NCBI GenBank assembly: GCA_025267735.1
Contig: CM046304.1
Span: forward strand, 5,394,001 to 5,458,000
Origin: Mactra quadrangularis
Lineage: Eukaryota; Mollusca; Bivalvia; Venerida; Mactridae
Direction: 5' to 3'
DNA: 64,000 bases
Shown here: one piece after another, positions 8,453 to 20,507 of the stretch
How the letters are laid out: the number at the start of each line of letters is the position of its first letter
How positions within the stretch are numbered: the first letter of the stretch is position 1
The notes under the pieces: generated by a model
Told to the model about the DNA's origin: nothing
Database searches by the model: none
Seen by the model: only the letters and a program-made list of their open reading frames with translations
Made by a program: the position numbers and the translations under genes

Positions 8453-10555
8453 TCAAATTGATAACAATCTAGCTTTATGAATGTTTGCAGCATTGTTTTG
8501 AGATCTCTCTTTGAGGGATCGTTCATAATAATAGAATGCCTCATCTGGTAGATTCTCTTGTTCCATACACTGTCCAAGTAGATTATATACTGTTTCTTTG
8601 TGGATTAATCTGGGCTCCTCATTAAAGACATGCTTCAACTTGTTCAGAGCTCTCTGTTTCTCTTCATTCTTCTGTAAAGTACTATATACTTTGTATTGTA
8701 AGAAATACAAGTATGGAAGTGAATCTACTATGGCACTATTCATCCAATCATCATAACGTGGGCGTCGTCTCTGTATCTCTTCCCGGGTGGATCTGAAGAA
8801 TTCTTGTCTCAATTCTTGAGGTACAATAGTAACTTCATGGTATGCAAAAATTACACAATATGATGCAATATGTCTGAAGTCAGTTACTTGTCTATGATAA
8901 GCAGCATTTAAAAATCCTTCTTTAGCAGACACAGGGTTGTCATCATGACATCCACACACTGGAAGAACGACATTCCTGTCATATCTCTGATCAATACGAG
9001 TTAATATTTCTTCAGTCACTCTCATGTTACCAATTCTGTAATAAACAGTGGCAAGATTTAACAAACCAGATGATACATCAGAATTCAGTCCCGATTTTAA
9101 CCATTCTATTGTACTGTCTGTTAAATGTCCATGTAGTGATATAGAGTGAGACGCCATCAGTGATCCAATTGTTCGAGACATTAATGATAAGATATTACTG
9201 ACTGCATTCTTTTGAATATAGTTCAGTTGAGGGTATAGATTGCGAATCTGCCTATATTGACAAACCATTTGTTTTATTATGTGTTCATTTCTTTGGTTCC
9301 TAAATTTAATCTTATTTTGCCTATATAGGATTATGACTGAACATGCAGAACTGTATGCTAATTGACCTGAAACAAATCTGTGTATATGTAGCCTTGAGTG
9401 TAATGCAGGCAAATGCAGTAGATAATTATTCAATTTTTGTTTCAATCTTTCACCAATGTCATCAATTTTGATATCTTGTAACATTCTACCTTCACTTCTG
9501 ATAATACGTTCTAGAACTTGTAATAATCTTTGTTGTTGAAATGGTGATATTTTTCCTGCCATTAGATTGTTTCCATGTATAATAAAATGTGGACATTTTA
9601 TATGTGCTATAAAGTTGTACAAAACACTCAACACTTTAACAAGGCACGTAGCAAGATTTCTGTCTCGCCAGTAATCAGCCATGGTATTCTCAACACAATG
9701 TAGTAAAGCTGTTTTACACATGTAACTTGATATAACATCTTTAAATTCATCATATGATTTAAGTATTACTTTCATCATTGTATAACATTTCATGTGAGTA
9801 TTGTTCAAGCTAAACATTAAATGTCTTTCTGCTAATGTTGTAGATATTCTCCATTCTACTCCAACATGTCCACTTATCTTACTATCTACAGGAACAAGAA
9901 AACATCCACTCTTTTCACAGTTAGATTTCAATGAAGCATTTGGCCATCCCCCTACATTTCTTTGTACTAACCATCTTCTCGCTTCTTCTGGCCACTGTGC
10001 ACAATGAAAAGCAAACACATGATCTACTTCTCTCACACCACCTCTCCTTGGTATCATTATTGCAGGGCCATGTTGTATAGCTCCATTTGATAGTATATTA
10101 CCATTGTCTTCATGTTTCTTCAATATTCTTCCTTTTTTATCTATACAATACTTGTTATCAGGAATATATTCAGCAGCAAGAGGTACATCATCTCTTAGTA
10201 ATTGTAATAAACAATATCCAGGAGCAGTTGTCTCATCTTGTACCATCAATAGATTCTTAGCGCCATGTTTCCAATATGACCAATCATTTATCACATTGAA
10301 ATCTTTCTTACATAATAAATAGTCACCATCAGAATTAATACCTACAGTTGTTGTACCTTCAGACAGACTACCAAAACAATATACATTCTTTACGGGGCTA
10401 TTTTTATCTATATGATCATGGAACGTTCCTACATATTCTCTAAATAAAGCAGTCTGTCTTCTTCTCTGTATCATCTCATCATTAAGTCCAATGTCATCTA
10501 ATACTTCAGAAAGTATCAAAGATAAATGTTCAAGACTTGGTTGAACACTTGACAT
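8453..10555 (-). CDS. Mab-21/cGAS-like receptor, copy A (700 aa)
   Basis: A single open exon encoding 700 residues. The nucleotidyltransferase signature is visible: GS at 62-63, Glu66, and the acidic pair Asp76-Gly-Asp78. A third candidate acid, Asp178, sits in VDHV before the family's typical CAQWP...RRW segment. Residues 230-345 (VEWRIST..AER, HMKCYTMMKVILK, SYMCKTALLHCVEN) match the Mab-21 C-terminal half. Residues about 495-525 and 654-690 look like TPR helices. All three acids are present, so nucleotide-second-messenger synthesis is plausible. Mab-21/cGLR proteins of this kind are innate-immune sensors and are strongly expanded in bivalves; the ligand and product here are unknown. The start is the first ATG after a 3' splice site. 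Copy B at 51775-53877 is a close paralog. Confidence 0.85.
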   Translation of the reverse strand: MSSVQPSLEHLSLILSEVLDDIGLNDEMIQRRRQTALFREYVGTFHDHIDKNSPVKNVYCFGSLSEGTTTVGINSDGDYLLCKKDFNVINDWSYWKHGAKNLLMVQDETTAPGYCLLQLLRDDVPLAAEYIPDNKYCIDKKGRILKKHEDNGNILSNGAIQHGPAIMIPRRGGVREVDHVFAFHCAQWPEEARRWLVQRNVGGWPNASLKSNCEKSGCFLVPVDSKISGHVGVEWRISTTLAERHLMFSLNNTHMKCYTMMKVILKSYDEFKDVISSYMCKTALLHCVENTMADYWRDRNLATCLVKVLSVLYNFIAHIKCPHFIIHGNNLMAGKISPFQQQRLLQVLERIIRSEGRMLQDIKIDDIGERLKQKLNNYLLHLPALHSRLHIHRFVSGQLAYSSACSVIILYRQNKIKFRNQRNEHIIKQMVCQYRQIRNLYPQLNYIQKNAVSNILSLMSRTIGSLMASHSISLHGHLTDSTIEWLKSGLNSDVSSGLLNLATVYYRIGNMRVTEEILTRIDQRYDRNVVLPVCGCHDDNPVSAKEGFLNAAYHRQVTDFRHIASYCVIFAYHEVTIVPQELRQEFFRSTREEIQRRRPRYDDWMNSAIVDSLPYLYFLQYKVYSTLQKNEEKQRALNKLKHVFNEEPRLIHKETVYNLLGQCMEQENLPDEAFYYYERSLKERSQNNAANIHKARLLSI

Positions 10556-10572
10556 CCTGAAACATGTACAAC
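10556..10572 (-). promoter_or_regulatory. Putative 3' splice site before receptor A start
   Basis: On the minus strand, CTGTTGTACATGTTTCAG lies directly against the G before the ATG codon. This is a good pyrimidine-tract/CAG acceptor, and block B has the same arrangement. It suggests that the 5' UTR is spliced on from an upstream exon, in line with the donor-bearing units further up. Confidence 0.55.
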
Positions 10573-10860
10573 AGTATAATGTTTGACTATTAGTTAATAC
10601 ATTGTATTATTATTAATACAATACTAATTTATACTATAATTTAAAATTTACCAGAACATAGATTCTCACAATTTCATTTACCTTCCATGTTCCGTTCTAT
10701 TTTAATTCGAGATAAAAGCCTTTGACAAAAAAACATACATTTAATAATTGTTTTAAAACATGAAACTGGCAGATAAATAAAACTTAACAATGTAACAAGT
10801 ATTAGTCTGCTAAAATATCTGTCTACTTCACACAACCTTATACAAGCTAGTATTTATTAC
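10573..10860. other. Presumed first intron, proximal part
   Basis: AT-rich sequence between the receptor A acceptor and the first array unit. Nothing else is recognised. It is similar to 53890-54160 in block B. Confidence 0.4.
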
Positions 10861-10965
10861 GTTTAACTTTTTGTAAGGCACCCCACCAATTTGTTAAAAA
10901 GAGTTGAAAAACAAAACAACTCACTAACAAAGAAAAAAAATATTTGTGTAAGCGACATTGTAATT

Positions 10966-11060
10966 ACCTTCAATTGTCTTTTTTACTTCCAAGTTTTGAA
11001 ATCGCCATTAAATTTTATGTTTTTGGTTCTTTTGAAAGGCCGAGGGTGAGACTTAATAGA
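10966..11060 (-). promoter_or_regulatory. First-exon-like unit P1 (truncated)
   Basis: On the minus strand a donor GTAATT follows exon-like sequence ending ATTGAAG. The ATG GCG ATT core is present, but the stop after it is changed, giving 12 codons before a TGA. TATA and ISRE-like parts are missing because similarity ends near 11060. Confidence 0.3.
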
Positions 11061-11782
11061 ATAATTTGTTTTATTTAACCCTAATAGATTAGATATATTT
11101 GAAATCGAACTTAATGAATTTGAACCTTTTTCCCTTTCTTGAAGAAAAAATACGTTATAATAACAATGAACCCTTCATCTTATGAAACGTAACAGAAGTT
11201 ACTATCATTATACCAAAATAACTTGAAGTATCGTCTAATTGCAAAGAGGTTTTCATTCATTAATGGCTCAAAAATTGTTTCAAATGAGAAAAGCTTAAGT
11301 TACAAGATTGTGACTACACGTAGTTTACCTAGAACCTGGACCCTTTACAAAAGCATGAAATATCTCATTAACTATCGGATGATCATAGCTATCATATTCT
11401 ATCCAAAATCACACTAAAATGGCTCCGTTAAAAAAAGGTATCTACCAAAACCAAAATAGATATAGCAGTAGATACACAGTAATAGCTCAATATAAGGGTC
11501 AATCACTGAATTGACTGTCTTTTTTAATTATTAAAACAGTTTTCAAAATTTCATACATGTTCTTTCAGAAGTAAACTCAAATAGACGGATAGACGGACTT
11601 TTGCTTTTCAAATCAGCATACTGTTAAATTATTATTTAGTCTTTATAACGTTTCAACTGAAAAGACGATAAGGTACCCCACCCTTTTGTTGAAAAGAGCA
11701 ACAACAACTGCCAAACAAATTAATTTATGATATTTAAGTTAAAAATGTAAAACAAGGCATGTGGGAAAATGACATTTTAAAT

Positions 11783-11930
11783 ACCTGTTCTCGTCTCTTT
11801 TTACTCCTAACTTCTTAAATCGCCATTTATGCTATTTTCTTATGTATGTAGAGACTCAATTGTAATAAAAATGACGTAATGTCGGGATTTTTTTATAGTA
11901 AATTATTTTAACTTTCTGTTTCTGTTTCAA
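11783..11930 (-). promoter_or_regulatory. Promoter/first-exon-like unit P2
   Basis: Order on the minus strand: ISRE-like GAAACAGAAACAGAAAGT (11911-11928), TATAAAA (11891-11897), uORF ATGGCGATTTAA (11815-11826), donor CAG/GTATTT (GT at 11783-11784). TATA to donor is 113 bases, as in other units. Confidence 0.45.
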
Positions 11931-12171
11931 TTTGTATCAGAGAAAGACTCTTGATTATAATCAACTGAATAATATTTGAGTGATCTTTCTTGTTATTATT
12001 GTAATTATGATTTCAATATTTGATTAACATATCTGAACTTCTAACAAAATTTTGATCACAAATTAATTAACAGTTAGGGCTTACATGACTTATCTAAGCA
12101 TATAAAGACTATTTGTCAAAATTGTTTTTTATTAGTTTTATTTTTGTTTTGTTGTTTTCTGTTGTTTTTTT

Positions 12172-12390
12172 AACGTCGCATTCAACACATATATAGGTTA
12201 TATACACGACGGCCAGCTCTTCCTACTATAGGTTTCCTGGACACTTGTCTATCACCAGTACTAACTTACCCTACCACGAGGCCGACAACTCATGTATAGG
12301 GTAGGACCTGCCGTGACTTGGATTCAAACCCGCGATCTCCGGATTCCAAGTCAGATTTGCTAACCACTACGCAACGGCCGCGGCTGTATC
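12172..12390 (-). mobile_element. tRNA-derived SINE, family 2
   Basis: On the minus strand the head has an A-box-like TAGTGGTTAGCA and a B box GGTTTGAATCC. A T-rich run at the left (about 12125-12172) is the A-rich 3' tail. The sequence interrupts an array unit. It is distinct from SINE family 1. Confidence 0.7.
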
Positions 12391-13186
12391 TGTTTTAACC
12401 AACCCTTATATATTAAATATATTAAAATCGAATTTGATGAACTTGAACCATTTTTACTTGTTTTATGAAAAAATACGTTATTGCAATGAACGCTTCTTCA
12501 GTTAAAACCTAACAGAAGTTAATATAAAAATACGAAATTGACGCAAAATAACGTCTAAATGCTAAGAGGTTTTAAAGTACGGCTTGCTAGTACATGTATC
12601 CTAAAAAACCTGATTTCGTGCATTTATTGTTCAAAAGATGGAAAAGTTTTCCTGCTAAGGGAAATATTTTAGTTTAAAGATTTGACTTAAAGAAGTTTGC
12701 CTTAAATCCGACCTCTAAAAGCTTGAACTATCTCAAAACTTCGGATGATCAATAGCGTTTTCCTTCCCAAATCACAAATTTTTCTACTATGCCATAACAT
12801 ATTTTACATAGAGACACAAAAATAGTTTTGTTAAATGGGTACATGCCATAACCAAAATAGCTATATAGCAGTTGATACACAGTGACAACAAATATGAGGC
12901 TTCAACACTGAATTGACTGTCGTTTTTATTCATTTAAGATTTAAAAAAAAATCTTACATGTTCTTACAGAAAAATAATCAAATAGACAGATTTTCGCTTT
13001 ACAAATCAGCAGACTGTTGAATGTTTATTTAAGTATTTATAACGTTTGAACTTAAAAACGATAAGTTACCTCGCCCATTTGTTGAAAATAGTTGTTAATG
13101 GAAAAAAATCATACACAAACTTATTTATAATATTTGAGTTGGAAAAAATGAAAACAAGGCATTTGTGGAAACGACATTTTAAATTA

Positions 13187-13327
13187 GCTGTTGTCGTCTC
13201 TTTTACGTCTTAGTTCTTAAATCTCCATATATGCTTTGTTTCTTATGTATGATGAGACTTAATTGTAATGATAATGAAGTAATTTGGATTTTTTTAGTAC
13301 ATAATTTTACTTCCTCTTTCGGTTTTA
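13187..13327 (-). promoter_or_regulatory. Promoter/first-exon-like unit P3 (damaged)
   Basis: GAAAGAGGAAGT (about 13309-13320) replaces the ISRE-like motif. TATA is degenerate. The uORF reads ATGGAGATTTAA (13217-13228). The donor is mutated to CAG/CTAATT. It looks like a non-functional copy. Confidence 0.35.
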
Positions 13328-14303
13328 TCTAAGATTGACAACTCTTGTCTTTAAATTAACAGAGTTTAATTGGATTATTTTTCCTGTTATCATTACCAAT
13401 TATAATTTATATGATAATATATCTGAACTTCAGCACAATATTGATTGTGAATTAAATCCCAGGTATATGACTCATCAACGGTCTTGTATCACCTATAGAT
13501 CAAACAAATTGATCTGAATGAAGGTAAACCTATTTGTCCTTGTATGAAGAAAACAATTAGTAGTTGCGATGAACTCTTCATTTGTAAAAATCAAATAGAG
13601 ATTATAAAATCGAAATACCAAATTTACAAATAATATCTAATTACTAAGACGTTTTTAATCCGAACTTGCTAGTATTTTTGAAAACCAACAAGTTTTCATT
13701 CATTTATGTTTCAAACGTAAATATTGAATAAAGGTTTCTGCTGAGGGAAACACTTTAGTATCAAGATTGGGAATATTAGTAGTTTGTTTTGAACCTGGAG
13801 CCCGAAAAGTATGAAATGTGTCAATAACTATCAGATAGAACTGGCAATTACTTCCCTTTTCAAATACAATAAGAAGAATGTTTCTACTATAACATAGTTT
13901 CCCTAAACTTGCATTGCAAATGTTGAAGCCAAAAAGGGAGTTTCATTCAGTGGATACATGCCACAACCAAAATAGCTATATAGCAGTTGATAAACGTAAT
14001 AGCTTAATTTGAAGCTCCAACACTGTTTTGACTGTCTTTTTTTTATTTATAAAAAACAGTTTTCAATATTTCATACATGTTCTGTCAGAAGTATAATCAA
14101 ATAGACGGATTTCTGCTTTACAAATCAGCACACTGTTGAATGTGTATTTAAGTCTTTATAACGTTAAACTTAAAAAACGATAAGGTACCCCACCCATATG
14201 TTGAAAATAGTTATTCAAGGAATTAAATCACATACAAACATATTCTTAATATTTGAGATAGAAAAATAAAAACAAGGCATGTGTGTAAAAGACATTATAA
14301 ATT

Positions 14304-14446
14304 ACCTGTTTTCGTCTCTTTTTCTTCTAAGCTCTTAAATCGCCATTTATGTTTTGTTCTTTATGATTGAAGAGAACCAATTCTATTGATAATGACGTAT
14401 TTATTGGGGAATTTTATAATACATTTTTACTTCCTGTTTCGGTTTT
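14304..14446 (-). promoter_or_regulatory. Promoter/first-exon-like unit P4
   Basis: AAAACCGAAACAGGAAGT (14429-14446) combines an IRF-like and an ETS-like core. TATAAAA is at 14412-14418, a TACGTCATT CRE-like site lies just downstream, uORF ATGGCGATTTAA is at 14335-14346, and the donor CAG/GTAATT has GT at 14304-14305. TATA to donor is 113 bases. Confidence 0.5.
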
Positions 14447-15443
14447 AAGTTTTATCAAAGATAGACAACTCTTGTCTTTTAATTTACTGAGTATAATTTG
14501 AATTCTCTTTCCTGTTATCATTACCAATTATGATTTATATCATATCTGAACTTCAGCACAATATTGATTATAAATTAAATCCCAGTTACATGACTTATCA
14601 CAGCTCATAAAATAATTTTGTTTTGTATCACCTATAGATCAAATATATTGAAAACGAACTGAATGAAGGTAAACCTTTTTGTTGTTGCGTGAAGAAAAAC
14701 AGCAAGTTATAACAATGAACTCTTCATCTGTAAAAATCTAATGGAGATTATAATATTGAAATACCAAATTTACAAAAAAAACTGCTAAGACGTTTTTAAT
14801 CCGAATTTGTAACTATTTTGAGAACAAACAAGTTTCCATTCATTTATGGTTCAAACATATGTATTAAATAAAGGTTTCTGCTGAGGGAAACACTTTAGTA
14901 TCAAGATTGGGAATATTGGTAGTTTGTTTTGAACCTGGAGCCCGAAAAGTATGAAATGTGTCAATAACTATCAGATAGAACTGGCAATTACTTCCCTTTT
15001 CAAATACAATAAGAAGAATGTTTCTACTATAACATAGTTTCCCTAAACTTGCATTGCAAATGTTGAAGCCAAAAAGGGAGTTTCATTCAGTGGATACATG
15101 CCACAACCAAAATAGCTATATAGCAGTTGATAAACGTAATAGCTTAATTTGAAGCTCCAACACTGTTTTGACTGTCTTTTTTTTATTTATAAAAAACAGT
15201 TTTCAATTTTTCATACATGTTCTGTCAGAAGTATAATCAAATAGACGGATTTCTGCTTTACAAATCAGCACACTGTTGAATGTGTATTTAAGTCTTTATT
15301 ACGTTAAACTTAAAAAACGATAAGGTACCCCGCCCATATGTTGAAAATAGTTATTCAAGGAATTAAATCACATACAAACATATTCTTAATATTTGAGATA
15401 GAAAAATCAAAACAAGGCATGTGTGTAAAAGACATTATAAATT

Positions 15444-15586
15444 ACCTGTTTTCGTCTCTTTTTCTTCTAAGCTCTTAAATCGCCATTTATGTTTTGTTCT
15501 TTATGATTGAAGAGACCTAGTTCTAATGATAATGACGTATTTATTGGGGAATTTTATAATACATTTTTACTTCCTGTTTCGGTTTT
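15444..15586 (-). promoter_or_regulatory. Promoter/first-exon-like unit P5
   Basis: A near-identical copy of P4, 1140 bases further on: AAAACCGAAACAGGAAGT (15569-15586), TATAAAA (15552-15558), uORF ATGGCGATTTAA (15475-15486), donor GT at 15444-15445. Confidence 0.5.
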
Positions 15587-16238
15587 AAGTTTTATCCAAG
15601 ATAGACAACTCTTGTCTTTTAATTTACTGAGTATAATTTGAATTATCTTTCCTGTTATCATTACCAATTATGATTTATATCATATCATATCTGAACTTCA
15701 GCACAATATTGATTATAAATTAAATCCTAGTTACATGACTTATCACAGCTCATAAAATAATTTTGTTTTGTATCACCTATAGATCAAATATATTGAAAAC
15801 GAACTGAATGAAGGTAAACCTTTTTGTTGTTGCGTGAAGAAAACAGTAAGTTATAACAATGAACTCTTCATCTGTAAAAATCTAATGGAGATTATAATAT
15901 TGAAATACCAAATTTACAAAAAAACTGCTAAGACGTTTTTAATCCGAATTTGTTACTATTTTTGAGAACAAACAAGTTTCCATTCATTTATGTTTCAAAC
16001 GTAAATATTAAATAAAGGTTTCTGCTGAGGGAAACACTTTAGTATCAAGATTGGGAATATTGGTAGTTTGTTTTGAACCTGGAGCCCGAAAAGTATGAAA
16101 TGTGTCAATAACTATCAAATAGAACTCGCAATTGTTTTCCTTCTCAAATACAATAAGAAGAATGTTTTAACTACAACATAGTTTTCCTACACTTGCAATG
16201 CAAATGTTGAAGCCCAAAAAAAGAGTTTCGTCAAGCGG

Positions 16239-16344
16239 GTAGATAGATAGATTTTTTTGGTATTGGCAAAATACAACATGACATATGTAATTTAACAATA
16301 CAATATGATACTATAATAATAAATAAATAAATATTAAAAGTTAC

Positions 16345-16391
<47 letters not shown>

Positions 16392-16910
16392 TCAAACCAT
16401 GTCATAAAATACCAGCACCAGGGTTAGCACAAAAAAAGAGTGAACTCTTGTTTCCATTGTGGACCCTTATGTGGTAGTATGACACGGAGAGGCAAAATTA
16501 ATGTTTACAATAAAATCATGTTCACAGTAATTCTAAGGTATCATATCACAGAAAATTGAAACTGTTTAAAAAAGCGTTGCACATGTTACACAGTAAAGAT
16601 TATCACAAATGTACAAAGACAGAGATCTTAAAAATTGATAGACCAATACCTGGCTAGGAAAATAAATAAAAACACATGACTTATGTAGGAAATAATAAAA
16701 AGTTGATGTGAAATTATATAAATATTTAATGAATTTTGAGAAACACATTATTAAGACTACTTTAGAAAGCAAAAAGTTTTTAACAGAAGCTTTCAAAGGT
16801 TTATATTTTATTAAATTAGAAATATTTGCAGGCAAGTTATTCCACAGCTTGGAGCCAATGTAACAGAAAGATTTAGTTCTTGAATTTTTTCACTCTAGGG
16901 ATACAATATT
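16239..16910 (-). mobile_element. 5'-truncated LINE fragment
   Basis: On the minus strand, 16800-16895 encodes the typical end of a non-LTR reverse transcriptase (RTKSFCYIGSKLWNNLP followed by ANIS). An AT-rich 3' UTR follows, and the fragment ends at a (TAGA)n/T-rich tail near 16241. It interrupts an array unit. The clade (CR1/I/Jockey-like) cannot be decided from so short a piece. Confidence 0.7.
16351..16385. repeat. (AT)n microsatellite
   Basis: About 17 AT/TA dinucleotides with flanking ACATATAC, lying within the LINE 3' UTR. Confidence 0.9.
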
Positions 16911-17139
16911 TAAGGTGCATGCCTTAAACAAAGTAGCTATATAACAGTAGATGCACATAATAGCTTAATATGAAGCTCCAACACTGTTTTGACTGTCTTT
17001 TTTATTTATTCATGCAGTTTTTCAAATTTCATACATGTTCTGTCAGAAGACAAAAAGACGGATTTCTTATTTACAAATCAGCCGGCTATTGAATGTGCAT
17101 TTAAGTCTTTTTTACATTTGGACTTAAGAACGATCATTC

Positions 17140-17408
17140 GGAATACCCTCGACCTTTAATGGATGAATAATCTCGGAAGGATTCGTGGGTGGTCTTCACT
17201 GGATATTTGTGATTTTACGCGAGGCGAAGCACGTAACGGTTACACAAAATAGTTCTTGTAGTATACACACAGATCTTTGTCTAAACAAATTTATTTGTTA
17301 TTAATTGAACTAAATATTGTTCATTGGTATCATTGAAATTTGTAATTTCAAATTTACGGACTAAAAACGAAACTTCAGTCATCGTCTAAACGATTGTGTA
17401 TTTGTTTA
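17140..17408. other. Unassigned spacer
   Basis: Sequence between the end of the array and the hAT element. No gene or known repeat is recognised. Confidence 0.4.
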
Positions 17409-18947
17409 TAGGGATGGGTATCGCCGGAAATTTCGTATTGCGATATAATGCGATACGCAACAGCGTATTGCAATACGTATTGCGATATATTGGCAGTTTA
17501 GAACATAAGCTTTTTCAGCACTAGTGCTTGTATTTTACTGGCAATATGAAGATTCAATACAATTATACATAGTGAAAGCTTTATTTAAGCTATCGCAAAC
17601 ATTCAAGACTCAACTTTTGTCCAGCAAAGTATGTATTATTACAGATATTACTTTAAATCGAATGTTCCTTTGCGACACTATGCTGATAGACTGGTAGTGT
17701 CAGCATGCCAATTGTGAATTACATATTAAGCATTAACCCATTGCCACATAGAGCTTCCTCTGATTTGCTTACTGCCAAATAATAGGTAAGGCAGCCACTG
17801 TAGTACACTGTATACATGGAAGTGTACTCGGAAGTGTGCAAGTTTTGCAAGAAAAACTTGACACTTTCTTAGTTTATAGGGGGTTATAATGATTTGTAGC
17901 AATTTATTTATTATACAATAAGAACAAAAGATGTAGAAAACAAATTTCCTGTTCGGTCATATATTTCTTATACAACTTATTGAAACAAGTGAAAATAATC
18001 AAAGGGTGAGTTAAACACATTAGAGAAGAATTTCATAGATTATAATACCTGGCATGAGTTTAATTAGTGCAAGTATTTACATTTATTGCCTTTAAGATAG
18101 TAAAGCCCTAAAATAGAGGTGTATATAGGTAATCATCAATGTAATTGGCCCCTGATTTGACTCCTAAATCAATCAGATAAGGGATCATACACCACTGGGA
18201 GAGTCTTGGTGTTCAGATGTCTTGATAGCAACATGCTTCGTCAGATTGATTTCATTATTACCCAATTTACGACTTGCTAGTTTATTATGTACTTATAGAA
18301 TTCTGAAGATACGGATTAATTTATAAATCATATGAAATGAAAAGCAGTCGGTCTAAATGCTTCCAAACATCAGACTTCCCTTGGGATTTTTCACTGCGAT
18401 GGAGTCACACATGTTTTTTACGTTTCTGGATTACATAAACTCCCGTACCACCTATTCTAAAAAGGGGTGTAGTATGAAAAGCGAACGCGTTATGCACACA
18501 ATATAAATATAGAGGGAAAAAGCGGTCAACAAAGGAAAAGAGCAAAATGCGGACGCCTACAAAATAAGAATAAGTTAAGATTGAAATAAATGATACAAAA
18601 TAAATTTTGCGAAAACATATATTCTTTTCGTATCTAACTCAATGCCAATTCATAAAAAGATATTGATCAGTTCCAGCCCCTCTACTTAATGTTAAAGTCG
18701 TCATAGATAGATACGTCAATACTTTAAACTAGACATTTAAACTTAAAATATATTGAAGGAAAACCAAAAATGAAACACTTTCTGGTCAAATTCTGCTACA
18801 AATAATGCAAAACAGGTTTGAGTATGCACTAATAGTCTTGTATATTAAGATAAAAATATCGCGATATATTGCGGCACCGTACCGGTACGTATTGTATTTG
18901 AAACGTATTGCAATATATCGGTATATCGGTATTATCGCGCATCCCTA
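17409..18947. mobile_element. Non-autonomous hAT element
   Basis: The ends TAGGGATGGG and CGCATCCCTA are inverted (one mismatch in ten bases) and flanked by a perfect 8-bp duplication TTTGTTTA (17401-17408 and 18948-18955). Subterminal regions are dense in GCGATA/TATCGC-type motifs (ATTGCGATA, CGATATATTG). hAT elements make 8-bp duplications and have such subterminal repeats. No transposase frame remains; the 61-codon frame at 18805 is composed of these repeats. Confidence 0.85.
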
Positions 18948-18955
18948 TTTGTTTA

Positions 18956-20337
18956 TTTTAACACCGGTTTTTGGAACGATGCTAATTTAGCATCGTTCCA
19001 ATGGTAACAAGAAAGTATAAGATTACTCTTTTCACGCTTCAACAATTTTCAACATAGACAAAGAGGCGTAGTTCAAGCGTGAAACTCATTAACATCTCAT
19101 TTAAATGTAATACAATGCTGGCTTGTGTTGTCGTTCTTGAAACTCTTCAGGAAAAGGGAGGTTACTCTAAGGACACATAAATTTTGCAATGGAGACGGGA
19201 CAACTCAACCCGTAGACAACTCAACCCGTGACAACTGCAATGATTACTTGTTGAAGTAAAAAGGGCCTACGATGATTTTGACAATGCATGTTATATGCGT
19301 AACATAATTACATCATTCGATAGTAATAAATAATATTAAATGATCGTATTATATTAAGCAGTGGCTTGAGTAACGGTACCGTAACTCTAGACCAAGGTTC
19401 TAGAGTTACGGAAGTTCCGTAACTGTAGACAACCCTGACAGGGTTGGCTAGAGTTACGGAAGTCAAATAACATGCGTATGTTTCAACTTTTAAACGTCGA
19501 AAAACTTGTTTAAATTCATTATTACTCGAAATAAACAAATATTTACCGACGTGACTTATCCAATTGTTATTACACCCGCCATTTTGGATATGACTAATAC
19601 ACTTACCGGACGTTTAATATACGGCGATATGACGTTGTCGTCTTCAAAGTGTCACATTAAAAGTTTACTTGAGCGATTTTAAGTTATAGAGTTTGATTAT
19701 AATTTGGAATGAATATGTATAAGTGTGTACGGAATCTTAAACAAATATTTATAGGAAATAGACGATTCTTAGAGTAATTTTAATTGTGAATAAATTGCAA
19801 GTGCAAAACGTTAATTTGACTTAACGTTCGTGAACAAAAATGGGAATGTAGCTTGATGCAAAAGAGCTTAGTACTTTGGGGGAAAACCTTAAATGAATTG
19901 TTAGAAAGTCGATGTTTTTGTGAAAAAATTCAGCTTGTCATTCCACACCAAATCTTTAAAAATTTTAACGAAAATATTAAAGATCTCGTTAAAATTTACT
20001 CATTGATAACCAAAAATGAGAAGTTGTCAGCTCCTTTTGGTTAAAGAAAATAGTCCAGAATAATCTTTGGTTTGGTGAGATCGCTGCCGTACATGACCCT
20101 AAAATGTGTTGATGAAAATTAATTCTTTGACTGGTTTATTTTGTTTGATAAAGTAAGATAAACCTTGCCATGAGCAAACCACTTGAGAAGTCTAGTGCTA
20201 TCCTTTAGTTAAATTCTATTAATTGATACTTAATACATTATTTTATAGATAATATACATAATAATATATTCTTTAATCAAAAAATAAGTTCAGGACATCG
20301 TTCCTCCAGCACTCCAGTGCTTTGATTATAAAATGGC
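18956..20337. other. Unassigned, with palindrome and CAACTCAACCCGT piece
   Basis: It contains a 31-base palindrome at 18971-19001 (15-base arms TTGGAACGATGCTAA) and a short piece at about 19196-19235 with GACAACTCAACCCGT repeats like the ends of the 35306-39239 element. Repeated CTAGAGTTACGGAAG motifs lie at 19395-19460. No gene is supported; short frames here lack any recognisable feature. Confidence 0.45.
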
Positions 20338-20507
20338 GTCTAAATATGTCCAAGGTTATTCGTAGGGAATGACAGAAAAGTTCCGAATGAAAAACGATAA
20401 GGTACCCCACCCATTTGTTAAAAATAGTTGTAAAAGGGAAAAAATCACGCACAAACTTATTTATGATATTACAGACAGAAAAAATTAAAACAGCGACATT
20501 ATAAATT

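Larger units (their letters stand above)
10860..17140 (-). repeat. Array of ~1.1-kb units upstream of receptor A
   Basis: Decayed tandem units are recognised by the phrase GATAAGGTACCCCACC and variants at about 10877, 11668, 13058, 14178 and 15318, with another unit at 20395. The units at about 13755-14890 and 14895-16030 are nearly identical (period about 1.14 kb), so duplication is recent there. Part of each unit is related to the foldback element 1612-2308. A SINE (12172-12390) and a LINE fragment (16239-16910) are inserted. No protein is encoded. Confidence 0.75.

Noticed and set aside
16566..16835. Independent 89-codon gene on the minus strand
   Set aside because: Its start is the tail end of a LINE reverse transcriptase and the rest is 3' UTR.
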